From Streptacidiphilus fuscans (GTDB taxonomy: Bacteria; Actinomycetota; Actinomycetes; Streptomycetales; Streptomycetaceae), in contig NZ_JADPRT010000016.1 of the NCBI RefSeq assembly GCF_015690355.1, positions 1 through 64,000 on the forward strand: a stretch of 64,000 nt of DNA, read 5' to 3'. Of the stretch, positions 59,681-64,000 are shown one piece after another. Every line of letters begins with the position of its first letter. Position 1 is the stretch's first letter. A program made the translations under genes and the position numbers. The notes under the pieces are model-generated. The model was not told the DNA's origin and made no database searches. It worked only from the letters and a program-made list of their open reading frames with translations.

Positions 59681-59697
59681 ATGGCACGTTTTGCCAT
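59681..59697. promoter_or_regulatory. Second inverted repeat in the SDR/TetR spacer
   Basis: ATGGCA-N5-TGCCAT is a perfect 6-5-6 inverted repeat between the divergent genes and may be an operator for the TetR protein. Confidence 0.5.
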
Positions 59698-59716
59698 GTA
59701 TGCAGACCGTGCAGTC

Positions 59717-59747
59717 GTGACATGGCCAAACGTGGACGTCCTAAGGT
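59717..59747 (+). promoter_or_regulatory. Promoter of the tetR gene (leaderless)
   Basis: GTGACA (59717-59722) and TAAGGT (59742-59747) are 19 bp apart; the GTG at 59755 is seven bases further on and opens the coding frame, as in leaderless genes. The ATG at 59722 overlaps the -35 box. Confidence 0.5.
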
Positions 59748-59754
59748 GTGTCCC

Positions 59755-60420
59755 GTGACCAGTGCACCGCCTCCCCCGCCGCTCCCCCGCTCCCCCCAGC
59801 TCTCGCTGACCGAGCGCCGGAAGGCCGCGACGCAGCTCGACATCGCCCGCGCCGCGGCCGAGCTCTTCGCCGAGCGCGGGCCGGACGGAACCACCGCCGA
59901 GGAGATCGCCCAGCGGGCCGGGATCGCGCTGCGCACCTTCTACCGCTACTTCCGCAGCAAGGAGGACGCGGTGTCGCCGCTGCTCAGCGCGGGCGGCGCG
60001 CAGTGGCGGGGACTGCTGGCGGAGACCGTCGACCGGGCCCCCGGGCACTCGGGCAGCGATCTGCGCGACGCGCTGGTCACCGCGGCGCAGGCCTCGATGA
60101 CCCCGGTCGACGCGGCGGGAGCCGAGGCGCTGGAGGGCACGCGCGGGCTGCTCCGCGCCGCCGCTGCGGACCCGGCGCTACGGGCGGTCTGGTACCGGGT
60201 CAACCAGGAGTCGGAGGAGCAGCTGGTCCCGGTCCTGGCGGCGCTGCCGAGCCTCGCCGAACGCAGCGCGCTCGACCTGCGGATGATCGCGGCCGGCGCG
60301 ACGGACGCCATCCGCCTGTCGCTGGAGGCCTGGGCCGCGACCGACGCCGCCCCGGACGGCCCCGAAGGCCCGGTCGCCCTGGTGGACCGCTGCATGCGCA
60401 CGCTGCTGCAGTGGCTCTGA
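59755..60420 (+). CDS. TetR-family transcriptional regulator
   Basis: A 221-residue regulator. After a Pro-rich prefix (APPPPPLPRSP) the TetR HTH reads RKAATQLDIARAAAELFAERGPDGTTAEEIAQRAGIALRTFYRYFRSKEDAVSPLL. The C-terminal domain is variable and helical, as is normal. The GTG at 59755 is chosen from promoter spacing; the ATG at 59722 would add 11 residues (AKRGRPKVCP). It probably represses the divergent SDR gene. Its last codons are the first unit of a 16-bp tandem repeat. Confidence 0.92.
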   Translation: MTSAPPPPPLPRSPQLSLTERRKAATQLDIARAAAELFAERGPDGTTAEEIAQRAGIALRTFYRYFRSKEDAVSPLLSAGGAQWRGLLAETVDRAPGHSGSDLRDALVTAAQASMTPVDAAGAEALEGTRGLLRAAAADPALRAVWYRVNQESEEQLVPVLAALPSLAERSALDLRMIAAGATDAIRLSLEAWAATDAAPDGPEGPVALVDRCMRTLLQWL

Positions 60421-60468
60421 GCTGCAGTGACTCTGAGCCGCAGTGACTCTGAGCCGCAGTGGCTCTGA
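60405..60468 (+). repeat. Four copies of a 16-bp tandem repeat at the tetR 3' end
   Basis: Four consecutive units of the form GCYGCAGTGRCTCTGA (60405, 60421, 60437, 60453). The first unit encodes the last residues and stop codon of the TetR protein; the rest are untranslated. Confidence 0.85.
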
Positions 60469-60496
60469 CGAGGAGTCAGTACCACCGCGCAGACAT

Positions 60497-60541
60497 AACG
60501 CCGAGCGCCCGCACGTGGAGTACGTGCGGGCGCTCGGCGTT
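60497..60541. terminator. Strong bidirectional terminator between tetR and accE
   Basis: A perfect 20-bp stem (60497-60516 with 60522-60541) with a 5-nt loop lies between the convergent tetR and epsilon-subunit genes. Confidence 0.9.
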
Positions 60542-60558
60542 GGTGTTCTGGTATGCGC

Positions 60559-60780
60559 TCAGCGCCAGCTGACGGGGTTGCGGTAGCTGGTGACGCGCTC
60601 CAGGCGGCGCCAGCGGGCCTGCGGGTGGCGGTTGCCGTGGGCGAAGCGCGGCTGCGCCTCGATCTCGGCCTTGGCCGCGGCAACGGCGCGGGCCATCAGC
60701 ACGGCGGTCAGCGCGGCCAGCTCGTCGTCCGCCAGTTCGCCCTTGACGATCTGGACCATCGGTGCGGTTGCGGCGGTCAT
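60559..60780 (-). CDS. Acyl-CoA carboxylase epsilon subunit
   Basis: A 73-residue protein with VQIVKGELADDELAALTAVLMARA near the start and ARWRRLERVTSYRNPVSWR at the end, the features of AccE/PccE epsilon subunits that stabilise actinobacterial acyl-CoA carboxylase complexes. It follows the beta subunit gene by 47 bp in the same direction. GGAAGG precedes the ATG at 60780. The length is normal for the family. Confidence 0.93.
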   Translation of the reverse strand: MTAATAPMVQIVKGELADDELAALTAVLMARAVAAAKAEIEAQPRFAHGNRHPQARWRRLERVTSYRNPVSWR

Positions 60781-60827
60781 CGGTACCTTCCTGAACGGAT
60801 CAGAGTGTCAGCGGGATGGGGCTCGGC

Positions 60828-62411
60828 CTACTGCGGGGGGTTGCCGTGCTTGCGGGCGGGCAGGTCGGCGTGCTTGGTGCGGAGCATCTGCAGGGAGCGG
60901 ATGAGCACCGCACGGGTGGCGGCGGGGTCGATGACGTCGTCGACCAGGCCGCGCTCGGCCGCGTAGTAGGGGTGCATCAGCTCGTCCTTGTAGTGCTGCA
61001 CCATCTCGACGCGCTTGGACTCGGGGTCGTCGGCGGCGGCGATGTCGCGGCGGAAGATGACGTTGGCCGCACCCTCCGCGCCCATGACCGCGATCTCGTT
61101 GGTCGGCCACGCGAACGCCAGGTCGGCGCCCACCGAACGCGAGTCCATGACGATGTAGGCGCCGCCGTACGCCTTGCGCAGGATCAGCGAGATGCGCGGG
61201 ACGGTGGCGTTGCAGTACGCGTACAGCAGCTTCGCGCCGTGGCGGATGATGCCGCCGTGCTCCTGGTCCACGCCGGGCAGGAAGCCGGGCACGTCCAGCA
61301 GCGTCACGATCGGGATGTTGAACGCGTCGCACAGCTGGACGAAGCGCGCGGCCTTCTCGCTGGCGTGGATGTCGAGGACACCGGCGAGCGACTGCGGCTG
61401 GTTGGCGACGATGCCGACGACCTGGCCGTCCATCCGGGTCAGCGCGCAGATCACGTTGGTGGCCCAGCGCTCGTGGATCTCCATGAACTGGCCCTCGTCG
61501 GCCAGCTCCTCGATCACCTTGCGCATGTCGTACGGGCGGTTGCCGTCCGCGGGGACCAGGTCCAGCAGCGACTCGCAGCGGCGGTCGGCCGGGTCCTCGG
61601 TCATCTCGACCGGCGGGGTCTCCCGGTTGTTCTGCGGCAGCAGCGACAGCAGGAAGCGGACCTCCTCCAGGCACGTGCGCTCGTCGTCGTAGGCGAAGTG
61701 CGCGACGCCGGAGATCTCGGCGTGCACGTCCGCGCCGCCGAGCCCGTTCTGCGAGATCTGCTCGCCGGTGACGGCCTTGACCACGTCCGGGCCGGTGATG
61801 AACATCTGCGAGGTCTCACGGACCATGAAGACGAAGTCCGTCAGCGCCGGCGAGTACGCCGCGCCGCCCGCGCACGGGCCGAGCATCACGGAGATCTGCG
61901 GGATCACACCGGACGCCCGCGTGTTGCGCTGGAAGATGCCGCCGTAGCCGGCGAGCGCGGTGACGCCCTCCTGGATACGGGCGCCCGCACCGTCGTTGAG
62001 CGAGACCAGCGGCGCACCCGCCGCGATGGCCATGTCCATGATCTTGTGGATCTTCTGGGCGTGGGCCTCGCCCAGCGCGCCGCCGAAGATCCGGAAGTCG
62101 TGCGCGTAGACGAACACCGTGCGGCCGTGGACCGTGCCCCACCCGGTGATCACACCGTCGGTGTAGGGCTTCTTCTTCTCCAGGCCGAACCCGGACGCCC
62201 GGTGCCGACGCAGCGGCTCCACCTCGTTGAACGAGCCCTCGTCCAGCAGCAGCTCGATCCGCTCACGGGCGGTCAGCTTGCCCTTCGCGTGCTGTGCCTC
62301 GGTCGCCGCCTCACTCGGACCCGCCAGCACCTGCTCGCGAATCGCGTGCAGCTCGGCGACGCGGCTCTCCGCGTCGCTCAGGCCGACGGGGGCTTCACGC
62401 AGGACGGTCAT
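60828..62411 (-). CDS. pccB: Acyl-CoA (propionyl-CoA) carboxylase beta subunit
   Basis: A 527-residue carboxyltransferase. Both crotonase-like halves are present: acyl-CoA site LNDGAGARIQEGVTALAGYGGIFQRNT with GPCAGGAAYSPAL, and carboxybiotin site DVPGFLPGVDQEHGGIIRHGAKLLYAY, LRKAYGGAYIVMDSRSVGADLAFAWPTNEIAVMGAEGAANV. It makes (2S)-methylmalonyl- or malonyl-CoA together with a biotin-carrying alpha subunit not encoded here, and the adjacent epsilon subunit. It is the likely source of extender units for fatty acids and polyketides. The exact acyl-CoA preference is inferred from family similarity. Confidence 0.93.
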   Translation of the reverse strand: MTVLREAPVGLSDAESRVAELHAIREQVLAGPSEAATEAQHAKGKLTARERIELLLDEGSFNEVEPLRRHRASGFGLEKKKPYTDGVITGWGTVHGRTVFVYAHDFRIFGGALGEAHAQKIHKIMDMAIAAGAPLVSLNDGAGARIQEGVTALAGYGGIFQRNTRASGVIPQISVMLGPCAGGAAYSPALTDFVFMVRETSQMFITGPDVVKAVTGEQISQNGLGGADVHAEISGVAHFAYDDERTCLEEVRFLLSLLPQNNRETPPVEMTEDPADRRCESLLDLVPADGNRPYDMRKVIEELADEGQFMEIHERWATNVICALTRMDGQVVGIVANQPQSLAGVLDIHASEKAARFVQLCDAFNIPIVTLLDVPGFLPGVDQEHGGIIRHGAKLLYAYCNATVPRISLILRKAYGGAYIVMDSRSVGADLAFAWPTNEIAVMGAEGAANVIFRRDIAAADDPESKRVEMVQHYKDELMHPYYAAERGLVDDVIDPAATRAVLIRSLQMLRTKHADLPARKHGNPPQ

Positions 62412-62665
62412 GAAGAACTCTCCAAGGTGTGTGTGGAACGGCCCGCCGCTGTAGAGGCGAACCAGCTCACCTCTACGACCCTACGAGGACGACCCAGCCA
62501 ACAAGGGGTGCGACTCTGTACAAGACCTGAGCCCGGTTCCTGGTGAGGGTGTACAGGAGTGCACAGCGGCCACCTGCGTAGCAGCGAGGATCAGCGGGAC
62601 AAGAGATCCCATGAAGGGGTCAAGAATTCATCCGTTCCTCACAAAGGACCCCTAGGGTGCCGCGC

Positions 62666-63325
62666 ATGACGACTCCCGGCCCCACCCCACCCAACGGCCC
62701 CAGCGGCCCCAGCGGCATCTCCGGTATCGGCGGCGTCTCGTCCGCCGAGGTTGCCGAGGCTCCCACGGCGACGGCGACTCCGGTCGTCTCTGTGGCGGTC
62801 GCCGAGAAGAAGAGCTGGTCACCCCGGCCCAACGAGGTGCGCAGCCCCGAGCAGAAGGAGATGGACGAGCTCACCGACGAGGAGCTGGAGGCGCTGACCG
62901 AGGAGACCATCTCCAAGGGCGTCCTCGGCGGGGCGAGCGCGGTCGTCGCCGCCGCGCTCGGACTGGTGTCGATCAGCGGGACCTGGCTGGGCACACTGCT
63001 CCAGCAGCGCCAGCAGCTGATCGGCAACATCGCCTCCTCCAGCAAGGCCGCCGCCGACCAGATCAAGGCCGGGTACACCGACCCGTGGCACCTGCTGGCC
63101 GCGTGGAACGGCGCGTTCGCGCTGGTGGCCGTGCTGGTCGGCGGCTTCACCGTGTTCGGCGGTCGCTTCCTCTCCTCGAGGGAGCTGCCGAGCTGGGTGC
63201 GTGCGGTGGCGTGGGCCGGTGTCGCCCTCGGCGTCATCGGCCTGTTCATCTCCGCCGCGATCTACTTCGACTTCTTCACCGCCGCGATCAAGCCTCCGGC
63301 GAGCTCGACGTCGCCGACGGGCTGA
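62666..63325 (+). CDS. Conserved membrane protein next to pccB
   Basis: A 219-residue protein. The N-terminal ~95 residues are soluble and disordered or helical (Pro/Gly/Ser-rich, then RSPEQKEMDELTDEELEALTEETISKG). Three hydrophobic segments follow: GVLGGASAVVAAALGLVSISGTWL, AWNGAFALVAVLVGGFTVFGG and AVAWAGVALGVIGLFISAAIYF. Proteins of this form commonly sit beside pccB in Streptomyces; their role is unknown. The ATG at 62666 lies seven bases after TAGGGT (62653-62658), so the transcript is probably leaderless. It overlaps the 3' end of the convergent ABC-F gene by 38 bp. Confidence 0.75.
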   Translation: MTTPGPTPPNGPSGPSGISGIGGVSSAEVAEAPTATATPVVSVAVAEKKSWSPRPNEVRSPEQKEMDELTDEELEALTEETISKGVLGGASAVVAAALGLVSISGTWLGTLLQQRQQLIGNIASSSKAAADQIKAGYTDPWHLLAAWNGAFALVAVLVGGFTVFGGRFLSSRELPSWVRAVAWAGVALGVIGLFISAAIYFDFFTAAIKPPASSTSPTG

Positions 63326-64000
63326 CGTCGGCGCACGCCGTCGGTCCCATCGGGTCGATCCGTTCCATCCGTTCCATCCGCACCTCCCGGTCGATCCCGA
63401 TCTCGTCGAGGAACCGCTGGTCGTGGCTGACCACGATCAGCGCACCCCGGTAGCCGGCGAGCGCGGTGGTGAGTTGACGGACCCCGGCCAGGTCCAGGTT
63501 GTTGGTCGGCTCGTCCAGCAGGAGCACCTGCGGGGCGGGCTCGGCCAGCATCAGGGCGGCCAGGGTCGCCCGGAAGCGCTCGCCGCCGGAGAGCGTGCCG
63601 ACCGGCTGGTCGGCACGCGCTCCACGGAAGAGGAACCGGGCCAGCCGGGCCCGCAGCGCGTTCTCGGTCGCCTGCGGCGCGAACCGGGCCGCGTTGGCCA
63701 CCACGCTCAGCTCCTCGTCCAACAGGTCGAGGCGCTGCGGCAGATACCGCACCGGCACCGGCCGGTGCACCTCGCCCGCCAGCGGTGCGAGCTCGCCGAC
63801 GACGGTGCGCAGCAGCGTGGTCTTGCCGCTGCCGTTCGGGCCGACCAGCGCGACCCGCTCGGGGCCGCGCAGCTCCAGACCGATCCGCGCGCCGTCCGGG
63901 CCGCCCCCGTCCTCACCCTCACGCTCACCCTCACGCTCGCGCTCGGCGATGCCCCCGGGGGCCGCGCCGTGTTGGAGCAGGACGTCCATCAGCGTCAGCA
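63288..64000 (-). CDS. ABC-F type ATPase, C-terminal part (runs off window)
   Basis: The visible 237 codons are the second ATP-binding cassette: Walker A VALVGPNGSGKTTLLRTVVGEL, signature LSGGERFRATLAAL, Walker B VLLLDEPTNNLDLAG and switch VVSHDQRFLDEIG. There are no membrane segments, so it is an ABC-F translational factor or antibiotic-resistance ribosome-protection protein. A charged Arg/Glu/Gly-rich stretch just before the cassette is part of the interdomain region. The frame stays open to the window edge, so the first cassette lies beyond it. Confidence 0.9.
   Translation of the reverse strand, partial: LTLMDVLLQHGAAPGGIAEREREGEREGEDGGGPDGARIGLELRGPERVALVGPNGSGKTTLLRTVVGELAPLAGEVHRPVPVRYLPQRLDLLDEELSVVANAARFAPQATENALRARLARFLFRGARADQPVGTLSGGERFRATLAALMLAEPAPQVLLLDEPTNNLDLAGVRQLTTALAGYRGALIVVSHDQRFLDEIGIDREVRMERMERIDPMGPTACADVSPSATSSSPEA

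Overview
The window looks like a chromosomal segment of a Streptomycetaceae-type actinomycete (Streptomyces, Streptacidiphilus or a relative). Third codon positions are almost all G or C, GTG starts and four-base ATGA/GTGA gene overlaps are common, and several starts look leaderless. The gene set fits too: a DHA2 exporter with a MarR repressor, an LCP protein, AccE/PccB acyl-CoA carboxylase subunits, a GPP34 protein and a chitinase behind tandem DasR-type repeats.

Left part (1-25 kb): mostly chromosomal housekeeping and accessory metabolism. tRNA-Lys and a strong terminator come first, then a PrmC-related methyltransferase, two MFS carriers, VOC and OsmC stress proteins, a PAS-GGDEF-EAL c-di-GMP enzyme, a secreted GH26-like hydrolase, a Tat-exported cholesterol-oxidase-like flavoenzyme, a crotonase, a flavin oxidoreductase/FMN reductase operon, a macro-domain protein, an HD hydrolase, an ArsR/ADP-ribosylglycohydrolase operon, an LCP ligase, a DUF2993 protein and an Lrp regulator.

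Middle (25-38 kb): a P-loop/WD40 protein is translationally coupled to a 39-residue peptide. Facing it is a tightly overlapping four-gene operon that starts with a WXG100/CpnT-like protein, followed by a long Ala/Pro-rich protein and two small partners. This is the best candidate for an undescribed secreted effector system. Next come a CnaB-YceI protein, a DHA2 exporter fused to CnaB repeats with its MarR regulator and operator, an alpha/beta hydrolase, and a DUF4097 protein opposite an unusual GbsR/MarR regulator with an IS30-like HTH.

Island-like part (37.9-54.2 kb): a glycosyltransferase-like gene whose start is disrupted by a heptanucleotide repeat, an NB-ARC/TPR STAND protein with an altered P-loop, a geranylgeranyl-reductase-like flavoprotein, two small secreted paralogues (one truncated), an ADP-ribosylglycohydrolase-CPCC fusion, then a run of small unlinked genes (DUF6928, zinc ribbon, SUKH, DUF4265, YwqG, unknowns) that reads like a polyimmunity locus. 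It ends with an AbiEii-type nucleotidyltransferase and a broken tyrosine integrase abutting the 3' end of a second, sequence-identical tRNA-Lys gene, suggesting decayed integrative-element material.

Right part (54.3-64 kb): core-like again, with GPP34, a luciferase-like monooxygenase coupled to a D-cysteine desulfhydrase/ACC-deaminase-like enzyme, a secreted chitinase, a divergent SDR/TetR pair, accE-pccB, a membrane protein, and the C-terminal part of an ABC-F ATPase that runs off the end.
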